Virus record (IMG/VR): IMGVR_UViG_3300007734_000577
Coordinates: 1-32,051 of that record
DNA length: 32,051 nt
Source of the DNA: a virus
Reading direction: 5' to 3' (one strand)
Below are positions 24,606 through 32,051 of this stretch, one piece after another (position 1 is the first letter of the stretch; each line of letters opens with the position of its first letter). Below the pieces are notes generated by a model. The model saw only the letters and a list, made by a program, of their open reading frames with translations. It did not search any database and was not told where the DNA came from. The position numbers were made by a program, and so were the translations under genes.

Positions 24606-25442
24606 ATGCCCATCAATTTTGATGCGATTCGCAAGAAGCTCGATAATCTCAGTGGAAACAATAAGAAGTCTTCTTCCTCCTGGAAGCCCAAGGAAGGTGA
24701 AGAGTATACAATTAGACTTCTGAGCTTCCCTGGAAATGACGGCCAGCCCTTCAAGGAGTTGTGGTTCTACTACAACATTGGCAACAATCCTGGTCTCCTG
24801 GCACCTTACCAGTTCGGTAAGCCTGACCCGATCCAGGACCTGATCACCCGTCTTCGTGAAGAAGGGACCAAGGAGTCCTACGAGCTTGCCAAGAAGCTGT
24901 ACCCGAAGATGCGTTGCTATGCACCGGTTGTGGTCCGGGGAGAAGAAGACAAGGGAGTCCAGCTTTGGGCATTTGGCAAGCAAGTTTATCAGGCTTTGCT
25001 TGGCATCATGTTGGATGAAGATTATGGCGATATCACCGATCCTGAGTCCGGTCGTGATGTGAAGGTTCGTTGCTTCAAGCCTGCTGGCAAGAAGTACTCT
25101 GAAACTGAGGTTATGCCTCGTGGAAAGTCAGCTGTACTTTCCACCAATGCAGGTCAGGCAAAGCAGTGGATGGGTAACATCCCTGATGTCTCGAATCTCT
25201 TTGAGGTTAAGAGTGCCGATGAGCTGAGCAAGATTGTCAATGACTGGATTAATGGTGGAGCACCTGACGGTGATGGAACGCTTCATGGCCCGGTTTCAAC
25301 TTCATCTGCAGCAAAAGATGAAGATGATACTCCTGCTCCTGCTCCAAAATCAAGCAACAGCCCAGTTGCGTCTAGCACAACTAGCAAGACAAAGAACTTT
25401 AAGTCTCTAGATGATGCATTCTCAGACTTGATGGAAGACTAA
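24606..25442 (+). CDS. Single-strand DNA-binding protein (gp32-like)
   Basis: A 278-aa protein from ATG 24606. N-terminal FDAIRKKLDNLSGNNKK is a basic arm like the one gp32 uses for cooperative binding. The core (about 30-200: EYTIRLLSFPGNDGQPFKEL, LLAPYQFGKPDPIQDL, RCYAPVVVRGEEDKGVQLW, DEDYGDITDPESGRDV) is the gp32 OB-fold pattern of marine T4-like phages. A Ser/Pro/Ala linker leads to an acidic tail, DDAFSDLMED, the usual docking site for replication partners. The zinc ligands of T4 gp32 (one His, three Cys) are not evident; only two isolated cysteines are visible. Codons are GC-richer than neighbours, typical of high expression. A terminator follows, so it can be a single-gene transcript. 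Confidence 0.88.
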   Translation: MPINFDAIRKKLDNLSGNNKKSSSSWKPKEGEEYTIRLLSFPGNDGQPFKELWFYYNIGNNPGLLAPYQFGKPDPIQDLITRLREEGTKESYELAKKLYPKMRCYAPVVVRGEEDKGVQLWAFGKQVYQALLGIMLDEDYGDITDPESGRDVKVRCFKPAGKKYSETEVMPRGKSAVLSTNAGQAKQWMGNIPDVSNLFEVKSADELSKIVNDWINGGAPDGDGTLHGPVSTSSAAKDEDDTPAPAPKSSNSPVASSTTSKTKNFKSLDDAFSDLMED

Positions 25443-25457
25443 AAAAACTAGCTGTAC

Positions 25458-25493
25458 ACGGGCAGGTGACAAACTCACCTGCCCGTTTTGTTT
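25458..25493 (+). terminator. Intrinsic terminator after the SSB gene
   Basis: A perfect 12-bp stem, ACGGGCAGGTGA (25458-25469) with 25475-25486, has a 5-nt loop CAAAC and is followed by TTTTGTTT. It lies only 17 bp before the start of the recombinase gene, so downstream replication genes depend on read-through or anti-termination. Confidence 0.93.
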
Positions 25494-25509
25494 ATAACAA
25501 GGAGCATAC

Positions 25510-26661
25510 ATGGCAAGAGTAGCGAAAGCAACACGACCTGACGAATCTTCAGGTGATTTTACGGCAGAACTTATCTCCTCTCTTAATAAGGAGAACGGTT
25601 CGAGAATAGCATACAATCTAGCAGAAGATGAATCTCCCACACACATCAAGCGCTGGATATCGACAGGATCAACTCTTCTCGATTATATCGTCTCTAACAG
25701 GAAGCGTGCAGGCCTTCCTGAAGGGCGTATTATTGAGATCTTTGGTCCTCCATCGATTGGCAAGTCTCATATCGCAACACAGATAGCTCGTTCAACACAA
25801 CAGATGGGTGGAATCTGTGTCTATATCGACACTGAGAATGCCACATCTGTCGAGAATCTTCAGGCGCTAGGGGTTGATGTGACAAAGCGATTTGTCTATG
25901 TTGACACACACTGCACAGAAGAAGTTCTTGATATTGCTGAGAAGACTATCCTAAAGGCAAAGGCGATGCAAAAAGATGTCCCGATAACTATTATCTGGGA
26001 CTCTGTGGCAGCATCATCACCTAAAGCAGAGCTGTTGGGCGACTATGACAAAGATAGCATCGGCCTCCAGGCAAGAGCAATCTCTAAGGGAATGAGAAAA
26101 ATCACCGGCGTCATCGGTGACCAATCTGTTCTCATGGTCTGCCTCAACCAGACACGTGTCAAGATCGGTGTCTTGCATGGTGATCCGACATCTGTTCCAG
26201 GTGGTATGGCAATTCCGTTCCATGCATCAGTTCGAATCAAGCTGGGTGCAGGTCAGCAGATCCAAAACAAGAACGGTGACGTCATCGGTATCAATGTCTC
26301 TGCTAAGACAGTAAAGAACAAGGTGGCACCACCATTCAGGACTGCAAACTTCCAAATCCACTTTGGAAAGGGCATTGTTGAGCACGAAGAGATCTTTGAT
26401 GTCTTACGTGATGCAGGTGAGAGACAGATCGGGAATAAGATCATCTGCGTATCAGGTGATGGTGCGTGGAAAGTCTTCACAGTGACTGATGTTGATCTTG
26501 GCGCAGCAATCATTGAGAAGAAATTCCATAAAGCTGAGTTTGGCGAGTTGTTAAAAAATCCTGAGTATGCGGGTTATTTAGACAGCTTGATTGAAGCAGT
26601 CATGATACGCACAAAGCAAGATGCAGAGATCGAAGAGTTCGAAGAAGAAGAGGCAGTGTAA
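25510..26661 (+). CDS. uvsX: RecA/UvsX-type recombinase
   Basis: A 383-aa protein from ATG 25510 with AAGGAG upstream. Walker A is GPPSIGKS (about residue 78) and Walker B is ITIIWDSVAA (about 157-166). The L1/L2 region includes GLQARAISKGMRKITG and SVPGGMAIPFHASVRIKLG, as in RecA. VCLNQTRVK corresponds to the RecA NQ motif near loop 2. An acidic tail (EIEEFEEEEAV) ends the protein, as in RecA and UvsX. The enzyme forms filaments on ssDNA and catalyses strand exchange, which in T4-like phages primes recombination-dependent replication and works with the SSB encoded just upstream. The stop overlaps the next start by one base (TAATG). Confidence 0.9.
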   Translation: MARVAKATRPDESSGDFTAELISSLNKENGSRIAYNLAEDESPTHIKRWISTGSTLLDYIVSNRKRAGLPEGRIIEIFGPPSIGKSHIATQIARSTQQMGGICVYIDTENATSVENLQALGVDVTKRFVYVDTHCTEEVLDIAEKTILKAKAMQKDVPITIIWDSVAASSPKAELLGDYDKDSIGLQARAISKGMRKITGVIGDQSVLMVCLNQTRVKIGVLHGDPTSVPGGMAIPFHASVRIKLGAGQQIQNKNGDVIGINVSAKTVKNKVAPPFRTANFQIHFGKGIVEHEEIFDVLRDAGERQIGNKIICVSGDGAWKVFTVTDVDLGAAIIEKKFHKAEFGELLKNPEYAGYLDSLIEAVMIRTKQDAEIEEFEEEEAV

Positions 26662-27617
26662 TGACAGGCGAAGGAACAATCCTCTTAATTGATGCACTAA
26701 ACCTGTTCCTTCGCCACTTTACTGCAAACCCAGCAATGGGTAGCAATGGTAATCATGTGGGTGGGATCATTGGGTTTCTGTATGATCTTACTCACATGGT
26801 TCAGCGCTTCAAGCCGCAAAAAGTCTATGTGGTTTGGGAAGGAGGCGGTTCTGCACGTAGAAGAGCTATCTTCCCAGACTACAAAGCGCATAGGAGGCCT
26901 GAACGGCTAAATCGATTCTATGCCGATGAAATCAAGTCAACAGTGTCTGACTATGATACCCAGGTAAAAGACATTGTAGGACTACTTAAGAATCTTCCGG
27001 TAAATCAGCTTTATGTGCCTGATTGCGAAGCTGATGACGTGATTGGATTCATCTGTCGATATGAGCATCCAAAAGATCTTCACGTAATCCTGTCGTCAGA
27101 CAAAGACTATTACCAGCTTATTAGCGACCGGGCTGTAATCTATTCACCTACGTCTAAGAAGATCATTCAGACACAAGATGTGATTGATCGCTTTGGAATT
27201 CATCCAAACAACTTTGCACTTGCAAAAGCAGTCTGTGGAGACCCATCAGATAACATTCCTGGGATCCCAGGTGTGAAGTATAAAACACTAAACAAGCGTT
27301 TCCCGTGTTTGGCAGAATCAAACGCAGCCTTATTGGATGATATTCTGAGCGAAGCTCGTGAACGAGCTACAACATCGACAGTCAAGGCATTCGCTGAGAT
27401 TATTTCACATGAATCATTAATCAGGCGAAACTGGCAGCTTGTCAATCTTGACACAGGAATCCTTGCAGGCCACCAAGTTAAGAAGATCCAAGACCTGTGT
27501 GGTAATTCTAAGACCACGCGAGATAAGATCGAATTTATACGATATTTACTGCGCCTGGGCATCCAGACGTACAACACCGACCACATGTTCTTTGCACTTA
27601 GTCATATTGGAGCTTAA
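26661..27617 (+). CDS. FEN-type 5'-3' exonuclease / flap nuclease
   Basis: A 318-aa protein from ATG 26661, translationally coupled to the recombinase. It has the full set of acidic motifs of the Pol I 5'-nuclease/RNase H (T4 rnh) superfamily. These are LLIDALNLFLRHF (about 8-20), VVWEGGGSARRRAIFPDYK (about 58-76, with Arg/Lys contacts), PDCEADDVIGF (about 119-129), LSSDKDYYQLI (about 143-153) and VCGDPSDNIPGIPGV (about 189-203, the helix-hairpin-helix entry). It probably removes RNA primers and flaps during lagging-strand synthesis, which fits a polymerase here that lacks a nuclease domain. The end of the gene contains the ribosome-binding site of the helicase gene. Confidence 0.9.
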   Translation: MTGEGTILLIDALNLFLRHFTANPAMGSNGNHVGGIIGFLYDLTHMVQRFKPQKVYVVWEGGGSARRRAIFPDYKAHRRPERLNRFYADEIKSTVSDYDTQVKDIVGLLKNLPVNQLYVPDCEADDVIGFICRYEHPKDLHVILSSDKDYYQLISDRAVIYSPTSKKIIQTQDVIDRFGIHPNNFALAKAVCGDPSDNIPGIPGVKYKTLNKRFPCLAESNAALLDDILSEARERATTSTVKAFAEIISHESLIRRNWQLVNLDTGILAGHQVKKIQDLCGNSKTTRDKIEFIRYLLRLGIQTYNTDHMFFALSHIGA

Positions 27618-27618
27618 A

Positions 27619-28989
27619 TTGTCAGGAATCGCCCACTTTAGTCAATACGGCAAAAACTTCCAAGAGAAGATCCTCCAGTGTCTTTTCACTGACAGGATGT
27701 GGTCGACTCAGATGACTGAGATTATGACGCCCGAATATTTCGAGCTGAAGTATCTCCAGTATCTGAGTAAGGCCTACTTCAGCTACTATCAAAAGTACAA
27801 GGATTTTCCAACACTTCCTCTTCTCATCACAATCATTAGAGATGACCTCAAGGAAGGCAAGGACACGATCCTTCGTGACCAGATCGTTGAGTTCTTGCAG
27901 AGAATTCGAGTCAATCCTGATGTTGGTGACCTCCAGTTCGTCAAAGATAAGACACTTGATTTTTGCAAAAAGCAAGCAATGAAAGAGGCTCTTGAGAAAG
28001 CAGTTGAGCTGATTGCAACAGACAATATCGATTCTGTTGTCGACTTGATGAAGAATGCTCTTGCGGCAGGCACTCCTGCTTCGATCGGTCATGACTTCTT
28101 TGAAGATACAGAAGCAAGATTTATTAAGACAAGACGGGTCACTTGCCCGACAGGTCTTAGTCAAATTGATGCACCGGACATCTTAAATGGAGGACTTGGA
28201 CGTGGTGAGTTAGGTGTTATTGTTGCACCTACAGGCGTTGGCAAATCACATTTTCTAGTCCAGATAGGTGCAGAAGCACTTCGTGTAGGCAAGAACGTCG
28301 TTCATTACACGTTCGAATTATCTGAGACCTCGGTAGGTCTTCGTTATGATTCAAATCTATGTAGCATACCATCAGGTGATGTGATCGATAGAAAAGATGA
28401 AGTTCTTGATTTCTATAAACAGAACCAGCTTGGTCGACTGATAATTAAGGAATACCCAACAGGAACAGCATCTGTTCAGACGCTGCGAAATCATATCGAG
28501 AAGCTGCTATTGAAGTCTTTTGTACCAAGTATCATCATCATCGACTATGCTGATATTATGAAATCCTCAAGAAAGTTTGACTCTTTGCGTCATGAGTTGA
28601 AACTCGTGTATGAAGAGTTGAGAAATCTATCGATGGACCTCAATCTACCATTATGGACAGCATCGCAGTCAAATCGAGAAGGTTCCAATGCTGATGTTGT
28701 AGGCCTTGAGAATATGAGTGAGGCATACGGCAAAGCAATGGTAGCTGACGTTGTTCTCTCAATTTCGAGAAAGCCTACAGAGAAAGCTGACGGCAGCGGC
28801 AGAATCTTTGTCGCAAAGAATAGGGCAGGTCGTGATGGAATGCTCTTTACGATGAAAATTGACACATCGATGTCTAAATTCATGCTAATGGATACAAATG
28901 AAATGTCGATGGATGACGTTGTCAAAGCTGATGGGTCTAGTATGAAAAAGCTTCTCAAAGAGAAGTGGGATTTAGTTAACGCAAAGTGA
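27619..28989 (+). CDS. Replicative DNA helicase (DnaB / T4 gp41-like), TTG start
   Basis: I place the start at TTG 27619 (SGIAHFSQYGKN): GGAG at 27609-27612 is 6 nt upstream and the reading frame before it only shadows the nuclease gene. This gives 456 aa, close to T4 gp41 (475 aa). The N-terminal 150 residues are the helical DnaB-N-like domain. The RecA-like motor shows Walker A APTGVGKSHFL (about 203), FELSET (about 233), Walker B IIIIDYADIM (about 304), motif LWTASQSNREG (about 348) and an arginine-finger region IFVAKNRAGRDGM (about 395). It would unwind DNA ahead of the polymerase as a hexamer. No primase gene lies in the window. The start codon is one base after the nuclease stop, implying coupling. 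Confidence 0.88.
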   Translation: MSGIAHFSQYGKNFQEKILQCLFTDRMWSTQMTEIMTPEYFELKYLQYLSKAYFSYYQKYKDFPTLPLLITIIRDDLKEGKDTILRDQIVEFLQRIRVNPDVGDLQFVKDKTLDFCKKQAMKEALEKAVELIATDNIDSVVDLMKNALAAGTPASIGHDFFEDTEARFIKTRRVTCPTGLSQIDAPDILNGGLGRGELGVIVAPTGVGKSHFLVQIGAEALRVGKNVVHYTFELSETSVGLRYDSNLCSIPSGDVIDRKDEVLDFYKQNQLGRLIIKEYPTGTASVQTLRNHIEKLLLKSFVPSIIIIDYADIMKSSRKFDSLRHELKLVYEELRNLSMDLNLPLWTASQSNREGSNADVVGLENMSEAYGKAMVADVVLSISRKPTEKADGSGRIFVAKNRAGRDGMLFTMKIDTSMSKFMLMDTNEMSMDDVVKADGSSMKKLLKEKWDLVNAK

Positions 28990-29018
28990 TTAGCGATTAT
29001 TGTTGACCAGGAGATTTT

Positions 29019-31514
29019 ATGTCAAACAGTTTGAAGGAGAAAGCCTATGAAGAAATTACATCTTACTTTGATGGTGATGAGCTTGCTCCCGATGTGTTCC
29101 TAAAGTATGCACTTCATGATGGAGATGCGCTTCTTGAAGTGAATCCAGACCAGATGCATCGTCGTATTGCGCGAGAATTCGCAAGGATCGAGTCAAAGTA
29201 TCCAAGCCCAATGTCAGAAGATGAGATCTACGATCTCCTGAAGAACTTTGCTGATGTGGTCCCCCAAGGATCGCCAATGTCTGGCATCGGCAACCCGTAT
29301 CAGTTGCAGAGTCTCTCAAACTGTTTTGTCATTGATCAACCCCATGACTCCTACGGCGGCATCCTGTTCTCTGATCAAGAACAAGTTCAGATCATGAAGC
29401 GGCGTGGTGGTGTTGGAATGGATATCTCCAATATTCGCCCTAAGGGCCAGCCGACCTCCAATGCTGCAAGAACCACAGATGGCCTCGGTGTTTTCATGGA
29501 GCGCTTCAGCAACTCGACCCGTGAGGTTGCACAGGGTGGAAGACGCGGAGCACTGATGCTCACTATTGACTGCCGTCATCCGGAGATCGAGACCTTCATC
29601 GACATTAAACGTGACCTCAAGAAAGTGACAGGTGCGAATATTTCTATCCGTTTTACGGATGAGTTCATGCATGCTGTGGATCGAAATTCTGAGTTCACAC
29701 TTCGATGGCCTGTTGAGAAGAGTCCGGAAGATGCTGAGATCACTAAGATAGTAAGTGCCAAGCAGATCTGGGACAAATTTGTTGATGCAGCATGGACTTC
29801 TGCCGAGCCTGGTGCACTTTTTTGGGACACAATAATCAAAAACGGCATACCAGATTGCTATCAAGATATTGGATATAAAACAATCAGCACAAATCCTTGC
29901 GGCGAGATTCCTCTCAGCCCTTACGATTCTTGTCGATTAATGGTGGTAAATCTCACTTCATTTGTTCTTAGCCCATTCACAGATTGTGCGCGATTTGACT
30001 TTAATCGATTTAAATCAGTTGTCTATAAAGCACAACGACTAATGGATGATCTTGTCGATCTTGAGATCGAGTGTGTTGATCGCATTCTTGCAAAGATTGA
30101 AAGTGATCCGCAACCCCAGCATGTGAAGCAGATCGAATGGGATCTTTGGCACAAGATCAGGGCAGCAGGTCGCAATGGACGACGTACAGGTCTTGGCATT
30201 ACAGGACTTGGTGATGCACTCGCAGGTCTCAATATCAAATACGGTTCAGAATGTTCAATCTCAGCAACAAATGAGATCTATAAGACCCTTGCAATTGGTG
30301 CACATTCTTCGTCGCTGATTATGGCGCAGGAACGTGGTGCATTCCCTGCATTCAGCTACGAGAAAGAGAAAGATCATGATTATCTTAAAAAGATAATGGA
30401 ATCATGTGGACCTGATTTTGTTGACATGTGGAAAAAGACAGGTCGACGTAATATCGCACTTACTACCACAGCACCTGTCGGGTCTGTGTCTTGCTTGACC
30501 AGAACGACATCGGGTATTGAACCGGCTTTCTTGCTCTCTTATAAGCGTCGTCGCAAGATCACACAAGGTGATATTCATTCCAGAATGGATTATGTTGATC
30601 AAATGGGCGATAAATGGCAGGAATACACAGTCTATCATCACTGGTTTAAGCGGTGGATGGAGATCACCGGAAAGACAGATCCTAAAGATAGCCCATACTG
30701 GGGCGGAACAGCAAACGACATTAACTGGGAAAATTCTGTCACAATTCAAGCGACAGCCCAGCAATGGGTTGATCACTCAATAAGCAAAACTTGTAATCTG
30801 CCAAACTCAGCAACACGTGAGACAGTTAATTCTGTCTATATGAAAGCTTGGAAATCTGGATGCAAAGGTTTTACGGTCTATCGTGATGGTTGCCGTGCTG
30901 GTGTGCTTGTCTCCAATGATGAGCCCAAGAAAGAAGACAAGAAAGTTGAAGAAGGGCGTCTTGCACCAAAGCGCCCAAGAACACTAAAATGTGACATTCA
31001 CAGGGCAAATGTTAGAAATGGTGAAAAGTCTGAATCGTGGCTTGTCCTCGTTGGGCTTAGCGAAGGAATGCCTTATGAGGTCTTCTGCGGAATTCCAGAG
31101 AACATTGAGATTCCCAAGAAGTTCAAGGCAGGAACGCTTCTAAAGAACGGCAAGCGCGAGGGCGTCACCACATATAATCTTCTTGTTCCAACCGGCGCAG
31201 GTGAAGATGACAGCATTGTTTTCAAAGATATCGTGAATCTGTTTGATAATCCAACACAAGGTGCCTTCACTAGGACAATCTCTCTTGCACTCCGGCATGA
31301 TGTTCCACTGCACTACGTGGTTGAACAGTTGCAAAAAGACAAGAATAGCGACATGTTCTCCTTTGCAAGAGTAATTGCCAGAGTCCTTAAAGGCTATATT
31401 GTTGATGGTACAACATCAAGTGAAAAATCTTGCCCATCATGTAAGAACGGTGATCTTGTCTATCAAGAAGGTTGTCTCTCATGCAAGTCTTGCGGTTATA
31501 GTAAGTGCGGATAA
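29019..31514 (+). CDS. nrdJ: Class II (adenosylcobalamin-dependent) ribonucleotide reductase
   Basis: An 831-aa protein from ATG 29019 with AGGAG upstream. It has the glycyl-free, B12-type layout. The first redox Cys is in SLSNCFV (about 99). GGVGMDISNIRPKG (about 130) and EVAQGGRRGALMLTIDC follow. The thiyl-radical site is NPCGEIPL (about 293) and the partner Cys is in SCRLMVVNLTS (about 305). GLGITGLGDALAGL, TTAPVGSVSCLTRTTSGIEP and CKGFTVYRDG complete the barrel. A C-terminal domain (about 660-790) and a cysteine-rich end (CPSCKNG, then GCLSCKSCGYSKCG) provide zinc binding and the swinging disulfide. There is no ATP-cone at the N-terminus. It reduces ribonucleotides for phage DNA synthesis and needs host B12. 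A block near 29.40-29.58 kb is about 55% GC against about 40% later in the gene. Confidence 0.92.
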   Translation: MSNSLKEKAYEEITSYFDGDELAPDVFLKYALHDGDALLEVNPDQMHRRIAREFARIESKYPSPMSEDEIYDLLKNFADVVPQGSPMSGIGNPYQLQSLSNCFVIDQPHDSYGGILFSDQEQVQIMKRRGGVGMDISNIRPKGQPTSNAARTTDGLGVFMERFSNSTREVAQGGRRGALMLTIDCRHPEIETFIDIKRDLKKVTGANISIRFTDEFMHAVDRNSEFTLRWPVEKSPEDAEITKIVSAKQIWDKFVDAAWTSAEPGALFWDTIIKNGIPDCYQDIGYKTISTNPCGEIPLSPYDSCRLMVVNLTSFVLSPFTDCARFDFNRFKSVVYKAQRLMDDLVDLEIECVDRILAKIESDPQPQHVKQIEWDLWHKIRAAGRNGRRTGLGITGLGDALAGLNIKYGSECSISATNEIYKTLAIGAHSSSLIMAQERGAFPAFSYEKEKDHDYLKKIMESCGPDFVDMWKKTGRRNIALTTTAPVGSVSCLTRTTSGIEPAFLLSYKRRRKITQGDIHSRMDYVDQMGDKWQEYTVYHHWFKRWMEITGKTDPKDSPYWGGTANDINWENSVTIQATAQQWVDHSISKTCNLPNSATRETVNSVYMKAWKSGCKGFTVYRDGCRAGVLVSNDEPKKEDKKVEEGRLAPKRPRTLKCDIHRANVRNGEKSESWLVLVGLSEGMPYEVFCGIPENIEIPKKFKAGTLLKNGKREGVTTYNLLVPTGAGEDDSIVFKDIVNLFDNPTQGAFTRTISLALRHDVPLHYVVEQLQKDKNSDMFSFARVIARVLKGYIVDGTTSSEKSCPSCKNGDLVYQEGCLSCKSCGYSKCG

Positions 31515-31536
31515 ACAAATCTCTTAAAGGTATAAA

Positions 31537-32051
31537 ATGACTAATGTAATTGCTGAATATATTTGGATTGACGGCTCAATTCCAACAGCAAAGCTTAGAA
31601 GCAAAACAAAGATCTTTTTTCACAATGAAGACATTCTTAAATTTGAGAATATTCCTTCATGGACATTTGATGGATCTTCTACGGGTCAAGCAACAGGAAA
31701 TAAAAGTGATTGTGTGCTTCTACCTGTTGCTTTTTGCAAAGATCCAATAAGGACAACAAAACAACCTGCAATTCTTGTTCTTTGTGAAGTCTTTAACGCA
31801 GATGGAACGCCACATAGGTCAAATAAGCGTCGTGATCTTCTCAAAATGATGGAGCGCAAGTCATATAAGAATCCGCTATGTGGAATTGAGCAAGAATACA
31901 CGCTCTTCAAAGGCGGTCGTCCTCTTGGATGGAATACAGGCGGCTTCGCACCACAGCAGGGACCCTACTATTGCGGTGTAGGCACAGACGAAGTCTGTGG
32001 ACGCGATCTTGTTGAAGATCATATGAAGGCATGTCTTGATGCAGGTATTAT
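31537..32051 (+). CDS. glnII: Type II glutamine synthetase, N-terminal half (runs off the window)
   Basis: ATG 31537 with AAAGG 6 nt upstream; 171 complete codons are present and the frame is open to the edge. The sequence follows the eukaryotic-type GSII pattern: AEYIWIDGS at the start, LRSKTKIF, then SWTFDGSSTGQATG (about 41-54, with the ammonium-site Asp), VLCEVFNADGTPH, GIEQEYTLF (about 115, with the two metal-binding Glu), APQQGPYYCGVG (about 137) and GRDLVEDHMKACLDAGI. Family length is about 330-370 aa, so about half is visible. It makes glutamine from glutamate, ammonia and ATP. Next to the reductase, it probably feeds nitrogen to nucleotide synthesis. Codon use matches the phage, suggesting long residence rather than recent capture. 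Confidence 0.92.
   Translation, partial: MTNVIAEYIWIDGSIPTAKLRSKTKIFFHNEDILKFENIPSWTFDGSSTGQATGNKSDCVLLPVAFCKDPIRTTKQPAILVLCEVFNADGTPHRSNKRRDLLKMMERKSYKNPLCGIEQEYTLFKGGRPLGWNTGGFAPQQGPYYCGVGTDEVCGRDLVEDHMKACLDAGI

Noticed and set aside
27439-27618. A longer helicase reading frame starting at ATG 27439
   Set aside because: The extra 60 codons only shadow the nuclease gene. TTG 27619 with GGAG 6 nt upstream gives a normal-length helicase.
1-32051. tRNA genes, CRISPR arrays, insertion sequences, introns or homing endonucleases
   Set aside because: All gaps between genes are under about 140 bases and hold only hairpins or leaders; no cloverleaf, spaced-repeat or transposase/endonuclease motif was seen.

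Overview
The window is a gene-dense, one-directional (+ strand) stretch of a tailed-phage genome. It carries a contractile-tail (myovirus) structural module followed by a replication and nucleotide-metabolism module of the T4-like type. No bacterial housekeeping genes, tRNAs, insertion sequences, CRISPR arrays or attachment sites are visible. Every supported gene reads left to right. Base composition is moderately AT-rich, except for a few GC-richer genes. The layout and several families (gp13/14/15-like neck and tail-completion proteins, sheath, tube, gp26-like baseplate protein, gp32-like SSB, UvsX/RecA, DnaB/gp41-type helicase) point to a distant T4-superfamily phage. A compact family A DNA polymerase without an exonuclease domain and a class II ribonucleotide reductase set it apart from T4 itself; RM378 of Rhodothermus is, from memory, a phage with a similarly split polymerase. 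The host cannot be named from sequence alone.

Region 1 (1-1150): the 3' end of an upstream gene (possibly the major capsid protein, by position and codon use), then two small genes, each fenced by strong hairpin terminators. Region 2 (1176-4885): a 209-aa protein with a Lys-rich tail motif, then three neck/tail-completion genes. Region 3 (4941-11617): two consecutive full-length tail-sheath paralogues of about 1,000 aa each, then the tail tube. A terminator hairpin follows the tube gene, and its 3' arm contains the ribosome-binding site of the next gene. Region 4 (11690-21900): gp26-like baseplate protein with a candidate programmed frameshift on a 7-T run into a downstream chaperone-like frame, then tape measure, a 70-aa protein, a 1,203-aa baseplate protein, a LysM/gp53-like protein and a 999-aa hub-like protein.

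Region 5 (21933-32051): a 52-aa membrane peptide and a sigma70-like promoter mark the switch to replication genes: family A polymerase domain, HD-type hydrolase, an unrecognised 197-aa protein, gp32-like single-strand DNA-binding protein, RecA/UvsX recombinase, FEN-type 5' nuclease, replicative helicase (TTG start), class II ribonucleotide reductase, and the first half of a type II glutamine synthetase running off the end. The polymerase, SSB, recombinase, nuclease and helicase form most of a phage replisome. The reductase supplies dNTPs, and the synthetase probably supplies glutamine nitrogen.

Most noteworthy: the phage-borne type II glutamine synthetase beside the reductase; the tandem sheath paralogues; the SSB leader with three tandem 7-nt repeats before its start, which resembles T4 gene 32 autoregulation; the gp26 frameshift site; and the stoichiometry-setting hairpin after the tube gene. 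All functional calls come from reading motifs by eye, without database searches.
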